NCBI RefSeq assembly: GCF_009765985.1
Contig: NZ_LMUM01000034.1
Span: 33,498-97,497, forward strand
Origin: Acidobacterium sp. S8
GTDB taxonomy: Bacteria > Acidobacteriota > Terriglobia > Terriglobales > Acidobacteriaceae
Direction: 5' to 3'
DNA: 64,000 nt
Positions 34,584-43,578 of the stretch are shown piece after piece (position 1 is the first letter of the stretch; each line of letters starts with the position of its first letter). The position numbers and the translations under genes were made by a program. The notes below the pieces were generated by a model. That model was not told the DNA's origin. It was given only the letters and a program-made list of their open reading frames with translations, and did not search any database.

Positions 34584-35036
34584 TCAACATCGCCCGGCTA
34601 CCAGTTCCTCCACCTGAATCGTTTCGTCCTCAAAGGATTTGTCTTCTTCCGTCGTTCCCGTTAGCAGGAACGAATTCGTCTGCTGCGCTACGCCCTTTTC
34701 GACTGCCGTAATGACATAGGAGCAGCCAAGCCAGTGCGCTTCAGCAAAATCGGTCTTCGACCACTGCGCCGGATGGTCCGGATGCGAGTGATAGAAGCCT
34801 ACAATATCCAATCCGCGCTCACGCGCCTGCCGCTGAATCTTTACCAGCTCCTGCGGAGCGATGTGATAGCGGTTATGAGCGGAGTCGGTGCGTGTGTTTC
34901 CCGCACGCACAGCATCTTCGACTTCATTCACACCATCATGGGAGCAGCCCAGCAGCACGCCACAACATTCATGCGGATAGGTCTCTTCGCCATGTTCCCG
35001 CAGTGCGTTGTAAACGGATTCGCTGAGCTTAAGCAT
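34584..35036 (-). CDS. mec: JAMM/MPN+ metalloprotease Mec (CysO-cysteine peptidase)
   Basis: 150 residues. It has the full zinc-peptidase signature: Glu in YPHECCGVLLG (about 21-31) and H-x-H-x10-D in YHSHPDHPAQWSKTD (about 85-99). Mec proteins hydrolyse the isopeptide-like CysO-cysteine bond to free cysteine; relatives also trim residues after the Gly-Gly of sulfur carriers. The ATG at 35036 overlaps the end of cysM by eight bases, with GGGAGGAAG inside the cysM tail as the RBS, so the two are translationally coupled. A longer frame to 35066 lies inside cysM and is unlikely. Confidence 0.9.
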   Translation of the reverse strand: MLKLSESVYNALREHGEETYPHECCGVLLGCSHDGVNEVEDAVRAGNTRTDSAHNRYHIAPQELVKIQRQARERGLDIVGFYHSHPDHPAQWSKTDFAEAHWLGCSYVITAVEKGVAQQTNSFLLTGTTEEDKSFEDETIQVEELVAGRC

Positions 35037-35997
35037 TGGTCTCGTCTTCCTCCCAGAAGCGTTCACTTAAATATTTGTCTGCCGAATCGGGCAGAACGGT
35101 CACGATCACAGCTTCACGGCCTGCCGCGGCTTCTTCTTCTGCGATGCGCAGGCAGGCTGCTACCGCTCCAGCCGCCGATACGCCAACCAAAAGCCCCTCG
35201 GTTCGCGCAAGCCTCTTAGCCATACGATACGCGACTTCGGTTTCAAGCTCCATATCGCGGTCGGCGAGATGGGCGTCATAAATCTTCGGCACAATCGCGG
35301 TCGCCATGTGTTTCAGACCTTCGAGGCCGTTAAATGGCGAGTCGGGCTGCATGGAAATGCACTGAATCTGCGGGTTCAGCTCTTTCAGGCGGCGCGTGGT
35401 GCCGATAAATGTCCCGCTGGTGCCGAGGCCAGCGACGAAATGCGTGAGCTGACCTTCGGTCTGCCGCCAGATTTCGTTGGCAGTGCCGTTATAGTGCGCC
35501 TGCCAGTTGGCGTCATTCCCGTACTGGTCGGCGTAGTAAAACTTTTCGGGCTCGCTGGCGGCCAGGGCGCGTGCCTTGCGGATAGCTCCGTCGGAGCCGT
35601 CATTCGGGTCGGTCCAGATGACGTTTGCGCCATAGGCGCCGAGAATCTTCTTGCGCTCAGGCGAGACATTGGCTGGTACGCAGAGCGTGACCGGAAAGCC
35701 CAAAGCCGCACCCAGCATGGCGTAGGCGATGCCGGTGTTGCCACTGGTGGCGTCAAGCAGATGCTGGCCCTTACCGAGCCTGCCCTGCTCCATGGCTGTC
35801 GTCACGATGGAGGAAGCAGCGCGATCCTTCACTGATCCGCCGGGGTTCACCCATTCAGCCTTGCCCAGAATCTGGATTCCCGGAAGGTGAGCGGCAACGC
35901 GCTCCAGACGCAGCAAGGGGGTATTGCCGATGCGATCGAAAAGTGTCGTGCCCAGCGACCGGGTCAATAATGAGTCAGTTGCCATAAGCGAATGCAT
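35029..35997 (-). CDS. cysM: Cysteine synthase CysM (thiocarboxylate-dependent type likely)
   Basis: 322-residue fold-type II PLP enzyme. PLP lysine lies in WVNPGGSVKDRAAS, the substrate loop in DATSGNTGIAYAML, the phosphate-binding glycine loop in GLGTSGTFIGTTRRL, and the C-terminal VTVLPDSADKYLS. The last two features are shared by CysK and CysM; the operon with mec, cysO and moeZ indicates the CysM branch that uses O-phosphoserine and CysO thiocarboxylate instead of free sulfide. First gene of the operon, with its stop overlapping mec. Met5 (35985) is an alternative start. Confidence 0.92.
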   Translation of the reverse strand: MHSLMATDSLLTRSLGTTLFDRIGNTPLLRLERVAAHLPGIQILGKAEWVNPGGSVKDRAASSIVTTAMEQGRLGKGQHLLDATSGNTGIAYAMLGAALGFPVTLCVPANVSPERKKILGAYGANVIWTDPNDGSDGAIRKARALAASEPEKFYYADQYGNDANWQAHYNGTANEIWRQTEGQLTHFVAGLGTSGTFIGTTRRLKELNPQIQCISMQPDSPFNGLEGLKHMATAIVPKIYDAHLADRDMELETEVAYRMAKRLARTEGLLVGVSAAGAVAACLRIAEEEAAAGREAVIVTVLPDSADKYLSERFWEEDETNA

Positions 35998-36079
35998 TGC
36001 AGCCAGCCGTCAAAATGTGCGAGAGTGAAGGTACGCGGCAGCTTACTGTAAGTTTATCCTCTGCCACGTCTTTACCGCC

Positions 36080-36535
36080 ATGCTCAGAAAAACAAAGCAG
36101 CTTACCTTCGATGAAATCGTCCCCAAACTTCGCAGCTTTCAATTTGATGTAAAAGAGGTGCCCGGGGTCGCAGGGCAATATCGCATTGAGAAATATGGCT
36201 GCGGTGCCATCGTGGTGCGTGGCAGCGAGGGGAAGGGTTTGGCAGTGGTAGCCGGTCCGGGTTTTGTGCTCGGCGGACAGATCGCCCACCTCCTGGATCG
36301 TGGCTACCAGAAGATGTTGAAAACAAAGAGCCTGGAAATTGCAGCGACGGCCGATCACCTCAAGGCGATTCATCGCTTCAATGAGGAGTTGAAGGAGATT
36401 GCGGGTCAGCCCAGTCTCTATAACGAATCGATCGGCACCACCAGCGACGATTATTTTTACGACCGCCTGAAAGGGCGCGATACCAAGCCCATCCTGCGGT
36501 CGCCCGCTCCATGGGACAACGCTGACGCTCACTGA
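36080..36535 (+). CDS. Conserved hypothetical protein
   Basis: 151 residues, no signal peptide or membrane helix. It contains alternating short strands (QYRIEKYGCGAIVVRGSEGK, LAVVAGPGFVLGGQIAHLLD) followed by a helical region (DHLKAIHRFNEELKEIAGQP) and a polar tail. I do not recognise a domain. It is followed after five bases by a secreted-protein gene on the same strand, so the two probably share a transcript. Divergent from cysM. Confidence 0.7.
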   Translation: MLRKTKQLTFDEIVPKLRSFQFDVKEVPGVAGQYRIEKYGCGAIVVRGSEGKGLAVVAGPGFVLGGQIAHLLDRGYQKMLKTKSLEIAATADHLKAIHRFNEELKEIAGQPSLYNESIGTTSDDYFYDRLKGRDTKPILRSPAPWDNADAH

Positions 36536-36540
36536 CATCT

Positions 36541-37149
36541 ATGAGAATCTGGCGAGCCATCCTGATCCCCTTTTTGCTCGCCGGATTTCTCTCCTCTCAG
36601 TCGCATCCTGCCACGAAACAAGACGATATCTCATCCGTTTATTCCGCGTTGATGCACGGGCCTGTCTTTCAGGCTCTCGGCCAGCGCCAGGGGCAGTGCT
36701 GGGCGATTGCGGATACCACGATCAACATTGACGACATGAGTCCGCCGATCGCTCCCGATGCGCAGCTCAAGCCTCCGAGCTACGATCCCAAACCATTTCA
36801 GGAAGCGCTGGCGGATTATTACGCCCGCAAATATCAGCGTCAAACTTTGACGCACGCGGATCAGATCGGCGCTTCCTACAAATTGCTTTCGCCGCAGGAA
36901 GCCGCTGCCTTCCGCGCGTCGCGTACCTCTGTGTCTGCCAGCAGCAGCGGAAATGCTGCATGCGGTGGAATCACCTACTTCAGCGACGTTTACTTCAACT
37001 CGCACCGGAATGCGGCACTGGTTTACATGCTCAACTGGTGCGGCAGTTTGTGCAGCCAGGGCGAGTGGGTTTATCTGGAAAAGCAGGGTGATCGTTGGGC
37101 CCAGCGATCCGGGCAGCCTGCCATCACTTCAGGCGCTAAACCATTTTGA
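36541..37149 (+). CDS. Secreted protein of unknown function
   Basis: 202 residues with an N-terminal signal peptide (ILIPFLLAGFLSS). Late in the sequence it has GITYFSDVYFNSHRNAALVY followed by MLNWCGSLCSQGEWVYLEK, a pattern (ITYFS...W-C-G-x-L-C-x-x-G-E) that I have seen in exported proteins of unknown role. The two cysteines in WCGSLC probably form a disulfide. Starts five bases after the preceding gene. Convergent with rsmI. Confidence 0.7.
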   Translation: MRIWRAILIPFLLAGFLSSQSHPATKQDDISSVYSALMHGPVFQALGQRQGQCWAIADTTINIDDMSPPIAPDAQLKPPSYDPKPFQEALADYYARKYQRQTLTHADQIGASYKLLSPQEAAAFRASRTSVSASSSGNAACGGITYFSDVYFNSHRNAALVYMLNWCGSLCSQGEWVYLEKQGDRWAQRSGQPAITSGAKPF

Positions 37150-37156
37150 TTCGGAA

Positions 37157-38062
37157 TTAGCGTTTTGCGCGCTCACGCTGGAGCTCCCGGTACACATCGC
37201 TCTTCGAAAGGCCACGCTCGCGAGCGATGCGTTTGAGCGCATCTTTTTCATCAACATTTTCTGACTTTTGCAATTCGGCGATCCGATCGGTGATGCTGCC
37301 GGCGGAGAGGTCATCTTTCGACAACGTATGAGCCTCGACCAGCAGCGTTATTTCGCCGCGAACGCGGTCGCGCTGGCTGAGATTGGCGGCAACCTCGGCA
37401 ACGCTGCCGCGCAGGAATTCCTCGTGTAGCTTTGTCAGTTCGCGCGCCACCACAACACGGCATGCCTCGCCCCAGACTGCCTGCACGTCGCCCAGCGTTT
37501 CGAGAATGCGATGCGGTGCCTCGTAAAAAATGAGGGTGACACCCTCTTCAGATTTCGTCGCCAGCTCTTCGAGTGCTGCCCGACGCGCTCCGGCCTTTGC
37601 CGGCAGAAATCCCTCGTAGGCAAAATGCTCTGTGTTCAGCCCCGATGCGACCAGTGCGCTCAATGCCGCGTTTGCGCCCGGAATAGGGTATACGGCGATT
37701 CCTGCATCAATGGCAGCAGCAGCGATTCGCATTCCGGGATCGGAGATGCCGGGCATGCCTGCGTCGGAGACGATGGCGATGCGCGAGCCCTGCTGCATGG
37801 CGGCTAAAAATTCCGGGATGCGTCCGGTTTCGTTGTGCTCGTGGCAGCTGATGGTGGGCGTTGTGATGCCGAAGTGGTTCAGCAGCTTCTGCGTCTGTCG
37901 AGTGTCTTCGCAGGCGATGCGGTCTGCATCGCGCAGCACATGGAGAGCGCGAAGAGTAATGTCTCCGAGATTGCCGATGGGAGTGCCGACAAGATAGAGG
38001 CCGGGAGCAAGCAGCTGTTTTTCTGATTCTTCAAAGCGAGAATCATCATCGTCCATCGGCAT
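37157..38062 (-). CDS. rsmI: 16S rRNA (cytidine1402-2'-O)-methyltransferase RsmI
   Basis: 301-residue tetrapyrrole-methylase-fold enzyme that modifies C1402 in the ribosomal decoding centre. Family motifs: LYLVGTPIGNLGDITLRAL at the N-terminus, CEDTRQTQKLLNHFGI, SDAGMPGISDPGMRI, and EAPHRILETL with VVARELTKLHEEFLRG. The C-terminal about 45 residues form the usual helical HTH-like extension. Its ATG follows the stop of the S2P-like gene with no spacing (TAA-ATG), so translation is likely coupled. Confidence 0.95.
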   Translation of the reverse strand: MPMDDDDSRFEESEKQLLAPGLYLVGTPIGNLGDITLRALHVLRDADRIACEDTRQTQKLLNHFGITTPTISCHEHNETGRIPEFLAAMQQGSRIAIVSDAGMPGISDPGMRIAAAAIDAGIAVYPIPGANAALSALVASGLNTEHFAYEGFLPAKAGARRAALEELATKSEEGVTLIFYEAPHRILETLGDVQAVWGEACRVVVARELTKLHEEFLRGSVAEVAANLSQRDRVRGEITLLVEAHTLSKDDLSAGSITDRIAELQKSENVDEKDALKRIARERGLSKSDVYRELQRERAKR

Positions 38063-39199
38063 TTAATTCTCGCGTTTGAGCCTGCGGTGCTCAGCCAGCA
38101 TGCCCATGCTGTGCATCAGGTTCTGCAAGGTCACGATGCCGATGATGCGCTCGCCCTCCGTTACGGGAATAAGCGACATGCGGCCGCCTGCCATGCGGCG
38201 GATCATCAGGCCAAGCGAATCGCCGGGTTGCGCCACTTGGAACGTGCGTGACATCACGCCCTGCACATAGCCGTTGCCCTCGCTGCGCAGCGCTTCCAGA
38301 ATGCCCTGGCGCGAGACGATACCGACAAGGTTCGCGCCGCGTACGACAGGGAACTCGTCCTGCAGGCTGTGAATGGCTTTGTAGAGCGCATCTTCGAGAG
38401 TGTCTGAAGGCGAAAGAGTTGAGAAGTCGGTGAGCATCACGTCGCGCATCGTGACCGTGTCGACCACTGACTGGAACATCAATCCCTGATCTTCAAGCTG
38501 TGCGCCGATAAAGATGAAGAAACCGGCCATGATGAGCCATGGGCTCAGGCTGCTTCCCAGCCCGGAGTTGGGGACGAAGAGGAGCGCAATGCCGCCGAGC
38601 ACGCCGACGAGGCCGAGGATCTGGCCGAGTCCCGATGCAGCGCGTGTTGCCTGTGCTGCACCACGTGTCCGCGTGAAGCCGCCGCGCAGCATGCGGCCGG
38701 CATCGAGGGGATAGGCGGGGATCAGATTCAAAACGCCGAGAATGACATTCAGCCAGACGGTCGAGCGCATAAGGTGCGTGGGCGTGACCCAGGGCTTGGC
38801 GAAGAGCGCCACTTGCGGCGCCGCGCCGGCGATCAATGCGCCGATGGCAATGGCAAAACCGAAATTAGCGAGTGGACCGACGACGGCCATCGATGTCTGT
38901 ATGCCGCCCTGGCTGGCGCGCTCGGCGCTTTCAGGATTGGCATATGAGAAGAGGCCGCCAATGGGAAGAAGCAGAATGCTGCGCAGCTGTATGCCGTGGT
39001 AGGCGGCTACGATCACGCGCGCAACTTCACGTACGACAACGGCCAGCAGAAGAATGAGCCATAGCATGATGGCCCGCCACGACGAGATGTTCGCAAGGTT
39101 GGTGGCGAGCAGACAGAGGCCGAATAGGAGCAGGAAGAAGGTATGGATGCGTAAATCTACGCCCATCCAGCGACCCAGGGGAAATGACCAGCCGCGCAT
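38063..39199 (-). CDS. S2P-like (M50) membrane protein with CBS domains, catalytic HExxH replaced
   Basis: 378 residues. The membrane core resembles site-2 proteases with C-terminal CBS domains: N-terminal GVDLRIHTFFLLL, a GG-F-Y segment LLPIGGLFSYANPESAERAS, and LNLIPAYPLDAGRMLRGGF with the usual Asp zinc ligand. However, where HExxH should stand the sequence reads VVVREVARVIVA: both zinc histidines are arginine (codons CGT and CGC, each one transition from a His codon). Two CBS domains follow (about 245-365). It therefore probably does not cleave peptides by the known mechanism; it may act as a ligand-sensing scaffold. Encoded directly ahead of rsmI. Confidence 0.85.
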   Translation of the reverse strand: MRGWSFPLGRWMGVDLRIHTFFLLLFGLCLLATNLANISSWRAIMLWLILLLAVVVREVARVIVAAYHGIQLRSILLLPIGGLFSYANPESAERASQGGIQTSMAVVGPLANFGFAIAIGALIAGAAPQVALFAKPWVTPTHLMRSTVWLNVILGVLNLIPAYPLDAGRMLRGGFTRTRGAAQATRAASGLGQILGLVGVLGGIALLFVPNSGLGSSLSPWLIMAGFFIFIGAQLEDQGLMFQSVVDTVTMRDVMLTDFSTLSPSDTLEDALYKAIHSLQDEFPVVRGANLVGIVSRQGILEALRSEGNGYVQGVMSRTFQVAQPGDSLGLMIRRMAGGRMSLIPVTEGERIIGIVTLQNLMHSMGMLAEHRRLKREN

Positions 39200-39316
39200 T
39201 TGCTCGTTCGTCCTCGTTCCTTAAAGCTTGCTTCTGTCATTGTATGCTGGCCGCGAGGCGACAGCTCTTTCGATGCCAGACAAGCAGATATTCACGATCC
39301 GTTAGTATCGGAATCG

Positions 39317-39892
39317 ATGCGTGTTATCGCGGGAAAATTTCGGTCACGGGTACTGGTCGCTCCGCGCGGGCTTGATACTCGCCCCACCACCGACCGTCTG
39401 CGCGAAACGCTCTTCAACGTACTTGCGCCGCGTATCGAAGGCGCTACGTTTCTCGATTTGTATGCGGGTTCGGGTGCGAATGGAATCGAAGCGCTGAGCC
39501 GCGGCGCTGCTGCGGTAGTCTTTGTCGAAAAAGCGGAACCGGCAATCAAAGTCATTCGCGGGAATCTCAGTGCGCTGGGAATTCGCGATGGATGGCAGAT
39601 GGAAACCCGCAGCGCTGCCGCTTCGGTGAAACGTCTCAAGGAGCAAGGCCAGCATTTCGATATTGTCTTTCTCGATCCGCCTTATAAGGCGGCCGAAGAA
39701 TACGCGCTCGTGCTGCAGCTGCTCGGCGGTGAATACAGTTCTTTGCTTGTCGAGGATGCGGTCGTCATCGCAGAGCATCATCGTAAGCAGCTGCTTGAAG
39801 AAGACTATGGCGGTTTGCATCGCTATCGGGTGATTGAGCAGGGCGATGCTGTGCTCAGTTTTTATAGAAACATTATTGATGCGCCGATTTAA
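39317..39892 (+). CDS. rsmD: 16S rRNA (guanine966-N2)-methyltransferase RsmD
   Basis: 192 residues. MRVIAGKFRSRVL at the N-terminus is the family opening, so the ATG at 39317 is preferred over a longer frame from 39200. SAM motif I is FLDLYAGSGANGIEALSRGA, and the catalytic amino-methyltransferase motif IV is FDIVFLDPPYK (DPPY). It methylates G966 of 16S rRNA during 30S assembly. Divergent from the S2P-like gene; the orphan antitoxin gene starts 20 bases after its stop. Confidence 0.94.
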   Translation: MRVIAGKFRSRVLVAPRGLDTRPTTDRLRETLFNVLAPRIEGATFLDLYAGSGANGIEALSRGAAAVVFVEKAEPAIKVIRGNLSALGIRDGWQMETRSAAASVKRLKEQGQHFDIVFLDPPYKAAEEYALVLQLLGGEYSSLLVEDAVVIAEHHRKQLLEEDYGGLHRYRVIEQGDAVLSFYRNIIDAPI

Positions 39893-39912
39893 ATGTAGCT
39901 ACAATTAAATTC
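39876..39912 (+). promoter_or_regulatory. Promoter and palindromic operator of the BrnA-type gene
   Basis: A -35-like TTGATG (39876-39881) and a -10-like TACAAT (39900-39905) are 18 bases apart. The perfect palindrome TGTAGCTACA (39894-39903) overlaps the -10. The predicted start of transcription falls at about 39912-39913, on the GTG itself, so the mRNA would be leaderless, in line with the absence of an RBS. Confidence 0.5.
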
Positions 39913-40209
39913 GTGATTGATTGGGAGCGTGTGAAGAAGATGTACGACTCGGATGCTCCTATTCCTTATGATCCTGAGGATGGGCCTTACGATCCTAACG
40001 ATGAAGCGGCGGTGAATGCTTACTGGGATTCGGCCATCATCACGCGTGGTCCGGGACAGCGGGGTCCGCAGAAAACACCGACCAAGCAGCTTGTATCGCT
40101 GCGGCTCTCGCCAGAAGTATTGGACTACTTCAAATCAAAAGGGCCGGGCTGGCAGACGCGTATTGATCAGACATTGAAGTCGGCGATACGCAAAAAGAAA
40201 ACGGCTTAA
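39913..40209 (+). CDS. brnA: BrnA-type (DUF4415) antitoxin without a toxin partner
   Basis: 98 residues. The C-terminal half is the BrnA DNA-binding ribbon-helix-helix: KQLVSLRLSPEVLDYF then KSKGPGWQTRIDQTLKSAI. The N-terminal part is acidic (YDPEDGPYDPNDEAAVNAYW). BrnA normally neutralises the RNase BrnT, encoded immediately upstream, and represses its own promoter. Here rsmD ends 20 bases upstream and a converging gene lies downstream, so no BrnT is present. GTG start with no RBS; the overlapping palindrome TGTAGCTACA could be its operator. It may be a solitary repressor. Confidence 0.8.
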   Translation: MIDWERVKKMYDSDAPIPYDPEDGPYDPNDEAAVNAYWDSAIITRGPGQRGPQKTPTKQLVSLRLSPEVLDYFKSKGPGWQTRIDQTLKSAIRKKKTA

Positions 40210-40760
40210 GATTGTCGCTCGCCGGTTCTCAAGTCAATGGCGAAGGCTACATCCTTATCTGTCATTAAGTCCCATCCGGTGCCGGTGAGCGTGCTGCTGG
40301 TGATGCTTGTGATTTCAATGCCTTCCCAGGAGAGACGCTCGCTCTGCCATGCCTGTCCTTCGCGTCCCCACGCAAGGATCGAGTGATGCCCAACAAACAA
40401 CAGTAACTGTTGCTCGCGTAATGCTCGGACCTGGAGGACAGGGCGGTAGGGAGTCATGCTCCATCGCTGCGGCTCAAGCGTGTCGACGAGATAGGCATAG
40501 CCGCCCGAAACCGCGCACAGCCAGTCAGGATGCGGACAGCTCCATATGCCGGTCGGGGCGGCGGGATCAGCGAAGCCCAGCGCACAGGTCGCAAGAAACG
40601 CATCACCCTGCGCAGGCTTGACCAGCAACTCCATCGCGCCGCGTTCTACCTCTTCTGCTTCTTTTGGATAGACGAACTGCCTCGCGGGAGCGATTAGCGG
40701 ACGCCTTTCCAACGCCTCCGCTGACCAGCTATGCGGAAAGGTGAGATCCGTCGTTCTCAT
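40206..40760 (-). CDS. Hypothetical protein co-transcribed with gltX
   Basis: 184 residues, soluble, rich in Trp ([34 protein letters not shown]), with alternating short strands that suggest a beta-sandwich or partial propeller. The last strand region is [20 protein letters not shown]. No family recognised. Its ATG overlaps the gltX stop (ATGA), so translation is coupled. Its 3' end overlaps the stop of the converging brnA gene by four bases. Confidence 0.72.
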   Translation of the reverse strand: MRTTDLTFPHSWSAEALERRPLIAPARQFVYPKEAEEVERGAMELLVKPAQGDAFLATCALGFADPAAPTGIWSCPHPDWLCAVSGGYAYLVDTLEPQRWSMTPYRPVLQVRALREQQLLLFVGHHSILAWGREGQAWQSERLSWEGIEITSITSSTLTGTGWDLMTDKDVAFAIDLRTGERQS

Positions 40761-42262
40761 GCAGAGACAAACTGCTCGACGCGTTCGCGCACGCTTAACA
40801 CATGCTCTGGAAGCGATAAACGGCTGCCCTCTTCAAAGATCGGGATCAGCTTATCGAACTCGGGGCCTGAGTGCGCTCCGGTGAGCGCGATGCGTACCGG
40901 ATGAAAGAGGTCTTTACCTTTGGCCCCGGTTTCAGCTTTGATCTCGTTCATCCAGAGCTTGAATTGTTCCGGAGTCATCGGGTCTTCCCATGCACGAATG
41001 CGATCCGCGAAGGCGGCGAGCACTTTCTGGGCTGCTTCCGATCGCAGGATCGTTGCATTCTCCTCGTTTGCTGCAGCGAGGATTGCATCGAAGCGAAAAA
41101 TGAAGTGTGTTTTTTCCGGGAGTTGTTCCAGGCGGTCTACTGAGGGCAGAAATAGCGCGATCAGTTTGCCAAACCAGCTTCTGATCGCAGCGTCGCCGGG
41201 GCTGCGGGCAGGCAGCAGTCCCGCCTTCTCGAAATAAGGCCATGCGAGATCCATGATTCGTGCCGGATCGGCCAGTTTCAGATAATGCCGATTGAGCCAG
41301 TGCAGCTTGTCGAAGTCGAAGATAGCAGGCGATGCGGTCACGCGCTCGATCTCAAACTCTGCGATCAGCTCCGGCGGGGTAAAGGTCTCGCTGGTTCCAT
41401 CTTTCGCTCCCCAGCCAAGCAGCGCCAGGTAATTCACCAGCGCTTCCGGCAGAATGCCCATCTCGCGGAAGCTGGCGATGGAGGTCGCGCCGTGGCGCTT
41501 CGAAAGCCGCTCGCGATCGCTGCCTAGAATGGTTGAGAGATGCGCGAACTGCGGTACCGACCAGCCGAAGGCTTCGTAGATTGCCACCTGTTTCGGCGTA
41601 TTTGAAATATGGTCATCGCCGCGGATCACATGCGTGATTTCCATCAGCGCATCGTCGACTGTCACAACATAGTTGTAGACAGGCACGCCGCTTGAGCGCA
41701 CAAGGATGGGATCGCTGACTGTTTCGCTCGAAAACTCCACATCACCACGGACAATATCGTGGAAGCGCAGCGGTCTGTCAGGAATGCGCAGGCGCACGGC
41801 GAACAATTTGCCGGATGCGGCGCGAGTATCCGAGTCGGCTTTCGTAATCGCGCGACATGTGCCCGAGTAGATCTGCGGGCGATGCTCGGCGATGGCCTTC
41901 TGCCGCTCAGCTTCGAGTTCCTCTGCCGTGCAGAAGCAGCGGTAGGCCTTGCCTTCGCTCAGAAGCTTCTCGGTGTGCTCGTGATAAATGCCAAGCCGCT
42001 CTGACTGCCGGTATGGGGCATGCGGGCCGCCAATCTCCGGACCTTCATCCCCGTCGAGGCCAAGCCAGTGCAGGTCTTCGATCAATTGCGATTCGTGCTC
42101 TTCTTTGCTGCGTTCGACGTCTGTGTCTTCGATGCGAAGAATGTATTTTCCGCCCGTGTGACGGGCCACCAGCCAGTTGTAAAGCGCCGTGCGGGCGTTG
42201 CCCACGTGCAGCAATCCCGTCGGCGAAGGCGCGAAGCGAACGCGCGTTTTGTTCGTATTCAT
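40757..42262 (-). CDS. gltX: Glutamyl-tRNA synthetase
   Basis: 501-residue class I aminoacyl-tRNA synthetase. The HIGH-type motif is in [20 protein letters not shown], the KMSKS-type motif is [11 protein letters not shown] (about 245), and the C-terminal anticodon-binding helical domain spans about 320-500. The ATG at 42262 starts directly ahead of the conserved N-terminus; a TTG at 42289 would add nine residues. Bacteria of this phylum commonly charge tRNA-Gln through Glu-tRNA-Gln, but specificity cannot be read here. Downstream of thiL, with 69 bases between. Confidence 0.96.
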   Translation of the reverse strand: MNTNKTRVRFAPSPTGLLHVGNARTALYNWLVARHTGGKYILRIEDTDVERSKEEHESQLIEDLHWLGLDGDEGPEIGGPHAPYRQSERLGIYHEHTEKLLSEGKAYRCFCTAEELEAERQKAIAEHRPQIYSGTCRAITKADSDTRAASGKLFAVRLRIPDRPLRFHDIVRGDVEFSSETVSDPILVRSSGVPVYNYVVTVDDALMEITHVIRGDDHISNTPKQVAIYEAFGWSVPQFAHLSTILGSDRERLSKRHGATSIASFREMGILPEALVNYLALLGWGAKDGTSETFTPPELIAEFEIERVTASPAIFDFDKLHWLNRHYLKLADPARIMDLAWPYFEKAGLLPARSPGDAAIRSWFGKLIALFLPSVDRLEQLPEKTHFIFRFDAILAAANEENATILRSEAAQKVLAAFADRIRAWEDPMTPEQFKLWMNEIKAETGAKGKDLFHPVRIALTGAHSGPEFDKLIPIFEEGSRLSLPEHVLSVRERVEQFVSA

Positions 42263-42331
42263 AGTTAATTTGAGGGTATCAAGATTCAACCTGCGTGGGC
42301 TTTCAGGTATGCGGAAGGCTCGAGGATGGCT

Positions 42332-43396
42332 CTAGCGAAAATGCTCCCAGCCACTGGCATCGAGCGAGGTATGCGACCCGTCCCTGCTTGTGATTTCCAT
42401 CCACGGTCTGCCCTTGCGATGCTGCTTCATGCCACCGATCAAGTGAATGGGAACACCAGCAATTTTCCCGGGCACCTTAACGCTTGGAGGAGCGGTGAAG
42501 AGCAGTTCGTAATCCTCGCCGCCGTGGAGGGCGAGATGAAGAGCGGATGGAATCCAGCCGTCTTGTTCGGCCTTTCGGGCGAGGGGATGAACAGGAACGA
42601 TGGCAGCGTCAACTTCGGCGGCCAGATTCGATTCCTCGCACAAATGTGCGAGATCGGTGGAAAGCCCGTCGCTTACATCGATGGCCGCAGTTGCCTTCAG
42701 GCCCGGCAATCTGGCTCCTACGGCAAGGCGCGGCTCAGGATATAGATGTGGATGTCCCGGAGCGGCTTTTGTGAGTTTGCGGAAAGCCTGTGGATTGCGC
42801 CCCAGCGCGAGTAATTCTGCCTCGGCGCCGCCCAGAGCTCCCGTGACGTAGAGAATATCGCCGGGTCTCGCGCCGGAGCGTAGAAGAGCTCGTTTGCGAG
42901 GGACCGAGCCAAGTAGAACAATATCCGCGGAGACCATGCCCGTCTGCTTCGAGCCGGATTCGTCAAAAAGAGGCGATTGGGCGGTGTCGCCACCTGCCAG
43001 CGGAATGCGATGCTGGTCTGCCAGTGCCAGCAGTCCATCGAGAAAGCGCTCTACCCAGCTTGACCCCGGCTCTGCGATGGTCAGCTCGGCGGGAACGGCG
43101 ATTGAGAGAAATGCTGCCATCGGCCGTGCTCCCATCGCAGCCAGATCGCTGAGCCCACGGGCAAGGCAGCGGTGTCCAGCTGATTCAGGCGTATGCCAAT
43201 CGCGGCGAAAATGCACCTGTTCGAGCGAAAAATCGGTGGTTACGGCAATTTCATGCCCTGCCGGAGGCCGCAATAGAGCACAATCGTCGCCAATGCCAAG
43301 GCGCAGGCTTGCCGTCCGCTGTGGGGTGCGTTTGCGGATGGCGGCAATGAGCGCGCGTTCGCCACTGGACCGAGGCGATTGCTTTTTCCGGGGCAC
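42332..43396 (-). CDS. thiL: Thiamine-monophosphate kinase ThiL
   Basis: 354 residues; makes thiamine diphosphate from the monophosphate with ATP. Family features: GIGDDCALLRPP near residue 35, the substrate segment AVTTDFSLEQVHFRRDW, ARGLSDLAAMGARPMA, AGGDTAQSP and TAAIDVSDGLSTDLAHLC. The C-terminal HGGEDYELLFT is diagnostic for ThiL within the PurM superfamily. Same strand as gltX downstream. No TPP riboswitch was noticed upstream. Confidence 0.95.
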   Translation of the reverse strand: MPRKKQSPRSSGERALIAAIRKRTPQRTASLRLGIGDDCALLRPPAGHEIAVTTDFSLEQVHFRRDWHTPESAGHRCLARGLSDLAAMGARPMAAFLSIAVPAELTIAEPGSSWVERFLDGLLALADQHRIPLAGGDTAQSPLFDESGSKQTGMVSADIVLLGSVPRKRALLRSGARPGDILYVTGALGGAEAELLALGRNPQAFRKLTKAAPGHPHLYPEPRLAVGARLPGLKATAAIDVSDGLSTDLAHLCEESNLAAEVDAAIVPVHPLARKAEQDGWIPSALHLALHGGEDYELLFTAPPSVKVPGKIAGVPIHLIGGMKQHRKGRPWMEITSRDGSHTSLDASGWEHFR

Positions 43397-43578
43397 GCTG
43401 TAAAGAATACCTCGACAATCACAAATTTGGCCTGATGACTATGGAGTTTCCAAATGGGAAAACAGAGATGTCATTGGGTGAACTTTGGTTGACCCGACGA
43501 GAACAACCCTGTTAGTTTCAAAGAAACCCATAAGCTGCTGGAATCGTTGTCTCACCTGAGAGCAGTAGCAACTAAATC

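Noticed and set aside
39700..39912. BrnT toxin gene upstream of brnA
   Set aside because: The space is the 3' part of rsmD plus 20 bases; no frame with BrnT features exists.
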